Origin: G963666705 sp963666705
GTDB taxonomy: Bacteria > Pseudomonadota > Alphaproteobacteria > CADEGL01
Length of the DNA: 64,000 bases
NCBI GenBank assembly: GCA_963666705.2
Contig: CAXXKO010000009.1
Span: 186,001 to 250,000 of the forward strand
Reading direction: 5' to 3'
The notes under the pieces are model-generated. The model saw only the letters and a list, made by a program, of their open reading frames with translations, searched no databases and was not told where the DNA came from. The position numbers and the translations under genes are program-made. Shown in pieces: positions 54,418-61,622 of this stretch (positions within the stretch are counted from its first letter, which is position 1; every line of letters starts with the position of its first letter).

Positions 54418-55340
54418 CCGGGGCCGGGCGGGAGCGGGCGGAGGCGCGCGCGAGCCGTTACCCACGCGCGGTCCTGCTGCTGCTCGCCGCGATCCTGCTG
54501 TTCACGGTCATGGACGCCCTGGCCAAGCATCTGAGCGCCGAGTACCACGTCGTGCAAGTGCTGTGGGCGCGCTACGCCTTCCACGTCGCGTGGCTGCTGC
54601 CGCTGTTGCGCGGGCACCGCCTGCGCCTCTACGCGCGGACCAGCGAGCCCGGCATCCAGCTCGCCCGCGGCTTCCTCCTCCTGGCCTCGACGGCGCTCTT
54701 CTTCACCGCCATCAGCTTCATTCCCCTGGCCGATGCCGTGGCCGTCGAGTTCATAGCACCTCTACTGGTCGTCGCCTTCTCCATCCCGCTCCTGGGGGAG
54801 CGCGTGGGCCGGCGGCGCTGGGCGGCGGTCGCCGTCGGCTTCGCGGCGGCGCTCGTCATCATCCGGCCCGGGCTCGGCATCCTCCATCCGGCGGCGCTCC
54901 TGATCCTGGTCTCCTCCTCCTTCTTCGCGCTCTACCAGATCGCCACGCGACGGCTCACGGCCGGCGATCACCCGCTGACCACGCTCGTCTATACGGGCGG
55001 CTTCGGGGCCGTGGTGCTGAGCCTGGCCGTGCCTTTCTTCTGGACCGCGCCGAGCTTCGCGGGCTGGGGCCTGATGGTGGCCCTGGGGGCGGTGGGCGCG
55101 GTCTCTAACCTGGTCGTCATCAAGGCCTTCGAGAACGCGCCGGCTTCTTTCCTCGCACCCATCATGTATGCCCAGATACTGACCGCGACGGCCATTGGCT
55201 ATGCCGTCTTCGGCGACTTCCCCGACGGCCTCACCATCCTCGGGGCGGCGGTCATCATCGCCTGCGGCCTCTACGTCACCTACCGGGAGGCACGCCTGCA
55301 ACGCGGTGTTGGCGCGGGTGGGGACGGTGGCGTAGTCTGA
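54414..55340 (+). CDS. EamA-type DMT superfamily permease (paralogue)
   Basis: This 308-residue protein is closely similar to the preceding permease: AISFIPLADAVAVEFIAPLL, IPLLGERVGRRRWAAVAVGF and AIGYAVFGDFPDGLTILGAA. It has ten predicted spans. It starts within the previous stop codon, so the pair arose by tandem duplication and is translationally coupled. The two could act singly or as a pair; the substrate is unknown. The RraA-like gene follows after 42 bp. Confidence 0.9.
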   Translation: MTGAGRERAEARASRYPRAVLLLLAAILLFTVMDALAKHLSAEYHVVQVLWARYAFHVAWLLPLLRGHRLRLYARTSEPGIQLARGFLLLASTALFFTAISFIPLADAVAVEFIAPLLVVAFSIPLLGERVGRRRWAAVAVGFAAALVIIRPGLGILHPAALLILVSSSFFALYQIATRRLTAGDHPLTTLVYTGGFGAVVLSLAVPFFWTAPSFAGWGLMVALGAVGAVSNLVVIKAFENAPASFLAPIMYAQILTATAIGYAVFGDFPDGLTILGAAVIIACGLYVTYREARLQRGVGAGGDGGVV

Positions 55341-55382
55341 CGATCGATACCGTCCACGACATCGCGCGAGGGGACCCAGAAC

Positions 55383-56090
55383 ATGACCGAGCCGCTCAAC
55401 GCCAGCGAGATCGAAGCGCTGCGCCAGTTCGATACGCCGACCATCTGCAACTTGCTCGAGCTGGTGGCGCCCGAGCGGCGCGGCTACGGCTATACCATCA
55501 AGCAGCTCAACTGCGTCTTCCCCGCCCTGCCGCCGATCGTGGGCTACGCGCGCACGGGCATGGTGCGGGCGAAGGAGCCGGGGCCGCTCGACCCGGCGGC
55601 CTACCTCCAGATGCGCTACGACTACGTCGAATACGTGGGCTCGGGCCCCGGCCCGCGGATCAGCATCATCCAGGACCTCGACGACCCGCCGGGCTACGGC
55701 TCCTTCTGGGGCGAGGTGAACTCGAACGTCCACAAGGCGCTCGGCTGCGAGGGCACGGTGACCAACGGCAGCGTGCGCGACCTCGACATGATCGCCGAGG
55801 GGTTCCAGCTCATCTCCGGGGTCATCGCGCCATCGCATGCCTTCATCCATCTGGCGGCCTTCGACTGCCAGGTGAACATCCACGGCATGGTGGTGGAATC
55901 GGGCGATCTGATCCACGCCGACCGCCACGGCGCCGCCGTCATCCCGCATGACGTGGCGCGCGAGATCCCCAAGGTCGCCGACCTCATGCACCGGCGCGAG
56001 GCGGTGATCATCGGGGCGGCCCAGGACCCGGGCTTCACGGTCGAAAAGCTCAAGGACGCCTACGCCGCCTCCGCCCGTATCAAGGAATAG
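55383..56090 (+). CDS. RraA-like protein (HMG/oxaloacetate aldolase fold)
   Basis: This 235-residue protein has the RraA fold: FDTPTICNLLELVAPERRG at the N-terminus, GEVNSNVHKALGCEGTVTNG and then SVRDLDMI, and GDLIHADRHGAAVIPHDV. Relatives are divalent-metal aldolases for 4-hydroxy-4-methyl-2-oxoglutarate and oxaloacetate, or RNase E inhibitors. The common DG of the VxDGxVRD segment is NG here. A GMC oxidoreductase gene lies convergent just downstream. The role in a catabolic pathway is inferred from the neighbours. Confidence 0.85.
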   Translation: MTEPLNASEIEALRQFDTPTICNLLELVAPERRGYGYTIKQLNCVFPALPPIVGYARTGMVRAKEPGPLDPAAYLQMRYDYVEYVGSGPGPRISIIQDLDDPPGYGSFWGEVNSNVHKALGCEGTVTNGSVRDLDMIAEGFQLISGVIAPSHAFIHLAAFDCQVNIHGMVVESGDLIHADRHGAAVIPHDVAREIPKVADLMHRREAVIIGAAQDPGFTVEKLKDAYAASARIKE

Positions 56091-56096
56091 CCGCGT

Positions 56097-57791
56097 TTAA
56101 CTTTCCAACATCATGTCGGCGATCTTCTCGCCGATCATGATGGTCGAGATGTTGGTGTTGGCGCAGACGACGGTCGGCATCACCGACGCATCGACCACGC
56201 GCAGCCCACCGATCCCGCGCACCCGGCAGGCCGGGTCGAGGACGGCCATCGGGTCGTCCTCGGCCCCCATCCGGCAGGTGCCGACGGCGTGCCAGTCGCC
56301 GCACACCTTCTCCCGCACCCATTGGCGGAGCGCCTCGTCGTCCCGGACCAGGGCGTCGAGCTCGACGCCGGGGCACAAGGCATAGCGCGTCACCAGGCGA
56401 CGGGTCGGCGCGCCCAGGCTCATGAGGGCGGCGCCCAGCTCCGTGCGCAGGCGGTTCAAGGGCGTCTTCCGGTCGATCGCCCGCACTCTCTCGTCGACCG
56501 TGGTGGGGAAGGGGTCGGCGATGAGGCCGTCCAAGGCTGGCGCGGAGAGGAGTGAGTGACTGAGCCGGATACCCGCCATCAAGCGGCGCATGTCGCGCTC
56601 GTCCGACGCCAGGTTGAAGGCGACCAGCGGCTCGTCGCCGGGGTCGGCGCTGCGCAAGCGGACACCGCCGCGCGAGAGGGGCTTGTTGAGGGTGACGATG
56701 AGCGCGCCGAGCACCGCGCCGAGGGCGTGCCAGGCAACCCGGTTGGCGACCGAGAGCTTCATGTCCGCGGGCGTACAACCGGCCTCGCCCGAGGAGTAGC
56801 GCATGCCCATGAAGATGTCGCGCCCGAGACCCGGGGGCACCCGCGCGGTCGGCGTGAGATAGGCGGCGACGAAGACCAGGGCATGGTCGTGCAGGTTGGC
56901 GCCCACGCCGGGGAGGTCGCTCGCCACCCCGATCCCGTGGCCGCGCAAATGCGCGGCGGGGCCGATACCGGCGCGCATGAGGATGGCCGGGGAGTGGAGG
57001 GCGCCGGCCGAGACCACGACCTCCCGCGCGCGAAAGACTTCCTCGCCGCCTTCGCGCGCGACCCGCACGCCGGTGGCCCGCCGCCCGTCCATGACCAGAC
57101 CCGTGACCTGCGCCTGGGATATGATGCGAAGGTTTTCGCGCGCCCGCGTGGCGACGTCGAGATAGGCGATGGCGGTCGAGGTCCGGCGGCCATCGATCTT
57201 CGACATGGCCTGGGGAAAGCAGCCGTCGCCGAACTCGGCATTGTGGTCCTCGTAGTAGCGGATCTGGCGAGCCTCCGCGGCCTCGCGGACCGCACGGCTG
57301 AAGGCCGGCCAGCGGTCGGGGAAGAAGCGCTGGACCGGGATCGGCCCCGAGGCGCCATGCATCGGCCCCGCGAAATCCAGGTCCTTCTCGAGCTTGTTGA
57401 GGTAGGGCAGTACGTCCTCGAAGGACCAGCCGGCGGCGCCCAACGACACCCACTCTTCGTAGTCCGCCGGCAGGCCGCGCAGGGTGAACTGGCCGTTGAT
57501 GCTGGAGCCGCCGCCCATGACCCTCGCCTGCTCGTATGGGCGGGGCTGGGGCCGGCTCTCGTTGGCGGCGAACGAGTCGCGGAAGGCGCGCAGCCTACCC
57601 CAGATGAAGCGCGGGTCGAACTCGGGTCCGGGCTGGTTGGCGCCGCCGAGGATGGTCTCCGGCACCGCGCCGGGCGGCGTGTCGGCCCCGGCCTCGAGGA
57701 GGAGGACGCGGTCGGCGCTTCGGGCCGAAAGCCGGTTGGCCAGCACCGCCCCGGCGGAGCCGCCGCCGACGATGATCGTGTCGTATTCCAT
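56097..57791 (-). CDS. GMC-family FAD oxidoreductase (choline dehydrogenase-like)
   Basis: This 564-residue flavoenzyme begins with the ADP-binding motif TIIVGGGSAGAVLANRLSAR. The GMC signatures include GGGSSINGQFTLRG, the segment GALHSPAILMRAGIGPAAHL, and the C-terminal HAVGTCRMGAEDDP and CANTNISTIMIGEKIAD. The start at 57791 is chosen because GGAGG lies 5 bp upstream; an ATG four codons earlier exists. GMC enzymes oxidise alcohols, from choline to polyethylene glycol; the substrate here is unknown. The gene is convergent with the RraA-like gene. Confidence 0.92.
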   Translation of the reverse strand: MEYDTIIVGGGSAGAVLANRLSARSADRVLLLEAGADTPPGAVPETILGGANQPGPEFDPRFIWGRLRAFRDSFAANESRPQPRPYEQARVMGGGSSINGQFTLRGLPADYEEWVSLGAAGWSFEDVLPYLNKLEKDLDFAGPMHGASGPIPVQRFFPDRWPAFSRAVREAAEARQIRYYEDHNAEFGDGCFPQAMSKIDGRRTSTAIAYLDVATRARENLRIISQAQVTGLVMDGRRATGVRVAREGGEEVFRAREVVVSAGALHSPAILMRAGIGPAAHLRGHGIGVASDLPGVGANLHDHALVFVAAYLTPTARVPPGLGRDIFMGMRYSSGEAGCTPADMKLSVANRVAWHALGAVLGALIVTLNKPLSRGGVRLRSADPGDEPLVAFNLASDERDMRRLMAGIRLSHSLLSAPALDGLIADPFPTTVDERVRAIDRKTPLNRLRTELGAALMSLGAPTRRLVTRYALCPGVELDALVRDDEALRQWVREKVCGDWHAVGTCRMGAEDDPMAVLDPACRVRGIGGLRVVDASVMPTVVCANTNISTIMIGEKIADMMLES

Positions 57792-57833
57792 GCGGGCCTC
57801 CATATCCTGGCAACAGCTTGGCCGAAATTGGCC

Positions 57834-58820
57834 CTATGGCAAGCACGTCCCCGATGCTGCCGCCCGGCGTAGGGTGAAGAGCGTCACCTCGCCGCGGGTA
57901 TTGAAGCGTATCGGCAGGACCGAGCAGCCGGCGCCGGTGCTGGTGTATCCGAGCATGGCGCCATGGCGCCAGAACCCGCGCGCGTAGGCGCGGTGGCGCG
58001 TCAAGTGGGTCAGGATCGGCCGCCCGCCCGGCAACGCGACCTGGCCGCCGTGGGTGTGGCCCGTGAGGTAGAGCGCGTACCCGGCGTCGGCCGCGAGATC
58101 GGCGGCCTCGGGGGAATGGACGAGGGCGATGCGAAAGCCCTCGGGCGCCGCGGCGAAGGTGCCGGGGACCGCGGGCGTAAAGTAGTAGTGGACGTCGTCC
58201 ACCCCGCTCAGGTGAATGGCGTCGCCCCCGCGCCTCACCGTCACCGTCTCGTTGACGAGCATGCGGATGCCCAGATCCTCGAAGTCCGCCACCATGGCGG
58301 CGCAGTCGTGGTTGCCGAGGACGCCCAGGATACCGTCGCGCGCCGCGACGGCGGCCACGATCCGCCGCATGCCCGGGAGGATCTGCGCGTGCGGGCCGCG
58401 GACCCGGTGGCGGTAGTCGCCGGTCAGCGCACAGAGGTCCACCACCAGGCTGTCGATCAAGCCGGCGACCCGCTCGGCGAGCCCGTCGAGGGAGTCGATG
58501 TGGGGATCGGTGATGTGCAGGATGGTGTAGCCGTCGAAGGCCGGCGGCAGGCCCGGCAGGGCGAGGTCGTGGCGCTGGAGCCTGACCTTCAGGGCATTGC
58601 GCATTCCCAAACGGTGGAGCCAGGTCGCCCGCAAGACGAGCCAGCCCACCCTCATCAGCGTGCGGAACAGCGGCCAGTCCCGGTGGCTGCGCGGGCCCGC
58701 GGGCGTGACCTTGGCCTTGGCTTCCTCCATGGCCACGCGCGTCTCGGCCCAGCGCCGGCGCCTGTCCGCGTCCACGCCAGGGTCGATGAGCCCAGCTGCT
58801 TCCGCGCCTTTTGTCAGCAC
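57834..58820 (-). CDS. calcineurin-like metallophosphoesterase
   Basis: This 328-residue protein has the full dimetal motif set: ILHITDPHIDSLDGLAERV, LCALTGDYRHRV, ILGVLGNHDCAAM, ALVHSPEAADL and YLTGHTHGGQVALPGG. It resembles the YkuE/LpxH-like group of phosphoesterases, some of which act on lipid A precursors. No signal peptide is seen. The start is GTG at 58820, 3 bp after the SDR stop, so it is coupled; an ATG at 58733 is an alternative. The substrate is not identifiable. Confidence 0.88.
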   Translation of the reverse strand: MLTKGAEAAGLIDPGVDADRRRRWAETRVAMEEAKAKVTPAGPRSHRDWPLFRTLMRVGWLVLRATWLHRLGMRNALKVRLQRHDLALPGLPPAFDGYTILHITDPHIDSLDGLAERVAGLIDSLVVDLCALTGDYRHRVRGPHAQILPGMRRIVAAVAARDGILGVLGNHDCAAMVADFEDLGIRMLVNETVTVRRGGDAIHLSGVDDVHYYFTPAVPGTFAAAPEGFRIALVHSPEAADLAADAGYALYLTGHTHGGQVALPGGRPILTHLTRHRAYARGFWRHGAMLGYTSTGAGCSVLPIRFNTRGEVTLFTLRRAAASGTCLP

Positions 58821-58823
58821 GGT

Positions 58824-59561
58824 CTAGCCCGCCATCAGCGCGCCACCGTTGACCTGGAGGATGGCGCCGTTGGTGTAGCCGCCGCGCGGGTCCGCCAGGT
58901 GGCGGATGGCGTGGACCACCTCCGCCATGGCGCCGATGCGCCCCATCGGATGGTCCCGCCGCAGCCACCTGAGCGCGTCCTCGCCGAACTTCGAGATCAT
59001 GCGCCCCTCGATCGGCCCGGGGGCCACGGCGTTGCAGTAGACGCCGTGGCGGATGCCCGCCCGGGCATAGGTTTTGGTCAGATTGTGAACGCCGGCCTTC
59101 GAGGCCCCGTAGGCGGGGTGGACGCCCGAGCTGCCGACTTGGCCCGCGATCGAGCCCACGTTGACGATACGCCCGCCCGTGCCGGCCATGACTTCGAGCG
59201 CCGCGGCGCAGCCGTGGTAGGTGCCCGTCAGGTTAACGGCGATGATGCGATGCCAGTCGGCCTCCCCCGCCTCGCGCGCCTTCACCGGCAGGAAGATGCC
59301 GGCGGCATTGACCCAGATGCCGAGCGCGGTCTCCGAGGCCGCCCTGCGCGCGAGCGCGAAGACCGCTGCCCGGTCCGTCACGTCGAGGCGCAGGGGCACG
59401 ATCCCGGCGCCGCCCATGGCATCGGTCAGGTCGGCGGCGTAGACGCGGATGCCGTCGGCCGCCAGGCTCCGCGCCACGGCGGCACCCAGCTCGCCCGCGG
59501 CGCCCGTGACCACCGCACCCTTGATGCTGGAATCCGTGCTGGCTTCGTCGCCGTCGGTCAT
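58824..59561 (-). CDS. short-chain dehydrogenase/reductase
   Basis: This 245-residue SDR has VVTGAAGELGAAVARSLAAD, catalytic residues in VNVGSIAGQVGSSGVHPAYG and ASKAGV, and the C-terminal GGYTNGAILQVNGGALMAG. The ATG at 59561 lies only 10 bp from the left end of the type B palindromic element; a TTG at 59570 has AGGACAC just upstream, inside the element's terminus. The insertion probably replaced the native upstream region, including the ribosome binding site. A metallophosphoesterase gene follows closely. Confidence 0.88.
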   Translation of the reverse strand: MTDGDEASTDSSIKGAVVTGAAGELGAAVARSLAADGIRVYAADLTDAMGGAGIVPLRLDVTDRAAVFALARRAASETALGIWVNAAGIFLPVKAREAGEADWHRIIAVNLTGTYHGCAAALEVMAGTGGRIVNVGSIAGQVGSSGVHPAYGASKAGVHNLTKTYARAGIRHGVYCNAVAPGPIEGRMISKFGEDALRWLRRDHPMGRIGAMAEVVHAIRHLADPRGGYTNGAILQVNGGALMAG

Positions 59562-59571
59562 GGGTGACAAG

Positions 59572-59834
59572 TGTCCTGGTTCCTAAGTTCGTGGCATTTA
59601 GGGCGGCTTTGCGGGTCTCTCGGCTAGGAGGGTGTCGCGCCGTGATGCCGGGGCATCACAAGCGGCGCGCGACGACGGCCGAGGGGCCCGCAAGCCCGCC
59701 CGGAGGGTCGCTTTTCCCGACCTCTGGAGGGCGTCATCGCCGCTTGACGACGCCCCGGCATCGCCGGCGCGGCGCTTCCTACCCAGAGGACGGGAAAAGC
59801 GATCCTAAATGCCACGAACTTAGGAACCAGGACA
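59572..59834. mobile_element. palindromic CTAG-type element (type B)
   Basis: This 263-bp element has perfect inverted termini of about 31 bp (TGTCCTGGTTCCTAAGTTCG and inward to GCATTTAGG). The right end is CTAG (59835-59838); the left flank is CAAG (59568-59571), one base different. The interior matches type A in architecture and in several blocks (GTGATGCCGGGGCATCAC, CGCTTTTCCCG with CGGGAAAAGCG), though the termini differ. The TAG stop of the lipoprotein gene comes from the right CTAG. It encodes no protein. Confidence 0.88.
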
Positions 59835-60659
59835 CTAGGCCGCACGCTCCCAGCCCGCCGCCATGGCCTCTTCCTCGGTGCAGAACCAGCGGCCGCCGCG
59901 GGTCTCCCGGACCCTGCGTTGCGCGTAATCGGGGTGGCTCGGAGCATAGTAGTATTTGCGCTCGCGGCTTAGCACCACGCCCTTGATGAGGCAGGGCTCG
60001 ACGAGGCGCGCGGACTGGCTTTCCGCCAACTGGAGGATGTTCTCCTCGAACGCGCCCCGGGCGACGCAGGTCGGGCCCTCGTCCGCCGGATAGTGGGTCG
60101 AGAACCGGATCTTGCGGGTCTCGTTCAGGACCTCCTCGCCATCCTCGTCGACCACCCGCTGCCGGTAGGAAAGGACGTAGCCGACCTTGACCGAGACCAG
60201 GGTCTGCTCCTCCGAGATGGGCGAGACGTAGACGTTCGCCGTGCCGCGCAGCTTGATCTGGTCGCGATACTCGGTGTCGAGGCGCAGGAGCCCGAAGCTG
60301 TTGGTCCGCCAGACCGGGAAGGCCGCGTGCTCGAGGAACGCGCCCGTCGCGACGCGCATGCCGAGATTGTCGTCATAGTCGACTCGGACCAGGCCGCAAT
60401 CCGCGAACAGCCGCGGGTCGGTGCTCGAGAAATCGACGACCACGACGCCGGCATCGGGATCCGCCTTGGTCTCCTTCACCGTCACGAAGCCGCGCGCCAG
60501 GCCCCTGTTCACGTTCCGCCATACGTTCGCGAAACCGTCGAACACGATCCGCTCGCTGGGGATCGTGTTGACCTCGGGCGCCATAAAGCTGACCTCGGTG
60601 CTCGCGCAACCCACGAGCGCAAAGACGGCAATACCCGCCGCGAACAGAATTCGCTTCAT
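59835..60659 (-). CDS. predicted lipoprotein, function unknown
   Basis: This 274-residue protein begins MKRILFAAGIAVFALVGCAS, a lipoprotein signal with lipobox LVGC, so it is anchored to a periplasmic membrane face. The body (VNTIPSERIVFDGFANVWRN, LYVSPISEE-type beta segments) is not recognised. The C-terminus YYYAPSHPDYAQRRVRETRG and GRWFCTEEEAMAAGW contains a short motif seen in small Cys/Trp-containing domains. The start at 60659 has GGGAGGG upstream. Its stop is formed by the palindromic element's CTAG. Confidence 0.8.
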   Translation of the reverse strand: MKRILFAAGIAVFALVGCASTEVSFMAPEVNTIPSERIVFDGFANVWRNVNRGLARGFVTVKETKADPDAGVVVVDFSSTDPRLFADCGLVRVDYDDNLGMRVATGAFLEHAAFPVWRTNSFGLLRLDTEYRDQIKLRGTANVYVSPISEEQTLVSVKVGYVLSYRQRVVDEDGEEVLNETRKIRFSTHYPADEGPTCVARGAFEENILQLAESQSARLVEPCLIKGVVLSRERKYYYAPSHPDYAQRRVRETRGGRWFCTEEEAMAAGWERAA

Positions 60660-60740
60660 TACTCGACCCTCCCGGTGACGGAACCTTAGCAACCTGGCGC
60701 TAATATGAAAATTGGAATCTGAACGGCCCGCTAACAGCCG

Positions 60741-61217
60741 TCAGGGCGCCTCACCGCTCCCGGCGGGTGGCGTGAAGGTGCCGCGCCACAGGCCGCGCCC
60801 GGCCGCGCGCGCCTTCTCCTCGATGGCGATGAAGGCCGTGCCCGTTACCCGGTCGGCGAGCGCCCAGCCCGTATGCACCATGTTGGCCGAGAGGTCGAAC
60901 CCGCCGGCCCGGCAGCGCGCGGCGATCGGTGCCGACCCGCCCCCGGAGGCCGGCACGCATTCGACCTCGGTCCCGGCCACCAGGTCCATGAGGCCCGTGC
61001 GCGCGATGCGGCCGCAGGGATAGGGCTTGCCGCCGGCCTCGCAGGCCTGGTCGAGGCCCGGGACCACGATGCCGAAGAGGCGCACGGCCTCACCCGCGAC
61101 CACGAGCGTGCGCGCGTCGATCACCCGCTCGACCGGCCCCGACGGCCCGGCCCGGACGGGGAGGGCGACGGAGGCGAGGGCAACGGCCAGCGGGACGAGG
61201 CGCACACATCGGAGCAT
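60741..61217 (-). CDS. exported SNase-fold protein, probably non-catalytic
   Basis: This 158-residue protein has a signal peptide (MLRCVRLVPLAVALASVALP, cleavage near VRAG) and a thermonuclease-like OB domain (RVIDARTLVVAGEAVRLFGI). In active SNases the first motif continues with Asp and Glu (GIDAPE); here it is GIVVPG, so the metal-binding Asp and catalytic Glu are both lost. The later LSANMVHTGWALADRVTG and GRGLWRGTF fit the family tail. It is probably a binding or structural protein; disulfide-forming Cys are present (CEAGGKPYPC). Confidence 0.82.
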   Translation of the reverse strand: MLRCVRLVPLAVALASVALPVRAGPSGPVERVIDARTLVVAGEAVRLFGIVVPGLDQACEAGGKPYPCGRIARTGLMDLVAGTEVECVPASGGGSAPIAARCRAGGFDLSANMVHTGWALADRVTGTAFIAIEEKARAAGRGLWRGTFTPPAGSGEAP

Positions 61218-61312
61218 GCGGCCATGATATCATGACCGCGATGGGGCCGGCGCCGATTTCGCGCATGCGGGAAATACGCTACGCTCGCCCATTGGCGGGA
61301 AAGGGGACTCTC

Positions 61313-61606
61313 ATGGCTGGAACGCAAGAGGTGCGCGCCGTGCCCACGGTGCAGCTCGATAACGACCGAGTGCGCGTGACCGAGTGGCGCTTCGCGCCCG
61401 GCGCCGCCACCGGCTGGCACCGGCACGAGCTCGACTATGTCGTGGTGCCGATCCTCGACGGCACGCTCGTCATCACCAATGCCGAGGGCGAGAGCCGGAG
61501 CGAGCTGCGGCTCGGCCGCTCCTATTACCGGGACGCGGGCGTCGAGCACGATGTGCGCAACGGCAACGACTACGAGTTCGCCTTTATCGAGGTGGAGGTG
61601 AAGTAG
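61313..61606 (+). CDS. small cupin-domain protein
   Basis: This 97-residue single cupin has motif 1 in AATGWHRHELDYVVVPILDG, with two His and an acidic residue suited to metal binding, and motif 2 in SYYRDAGVEHDVRNGNDYEF. It begins MAGTQEVRAVPTVQLDNDRV at an ATG preceded by GGAAAGGGG. It resembles small cupins of unknown substrate often annotated as cupin_2. The cyclase gene starts 16 bp downstream, so they share a transcript. Confidence 0.87.
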   Translation: MAGTQEVRAVPTVQLDNDRVRVTEWRFAPGAATGWHRHELDYVVVPILDGTLVITNAEGESRSELRLGRSYYRDAGVEHDVRNGNDYEFAFIEVEVK

Positions 61607-61622
61607 GCCCGGGGCAAGGGTC

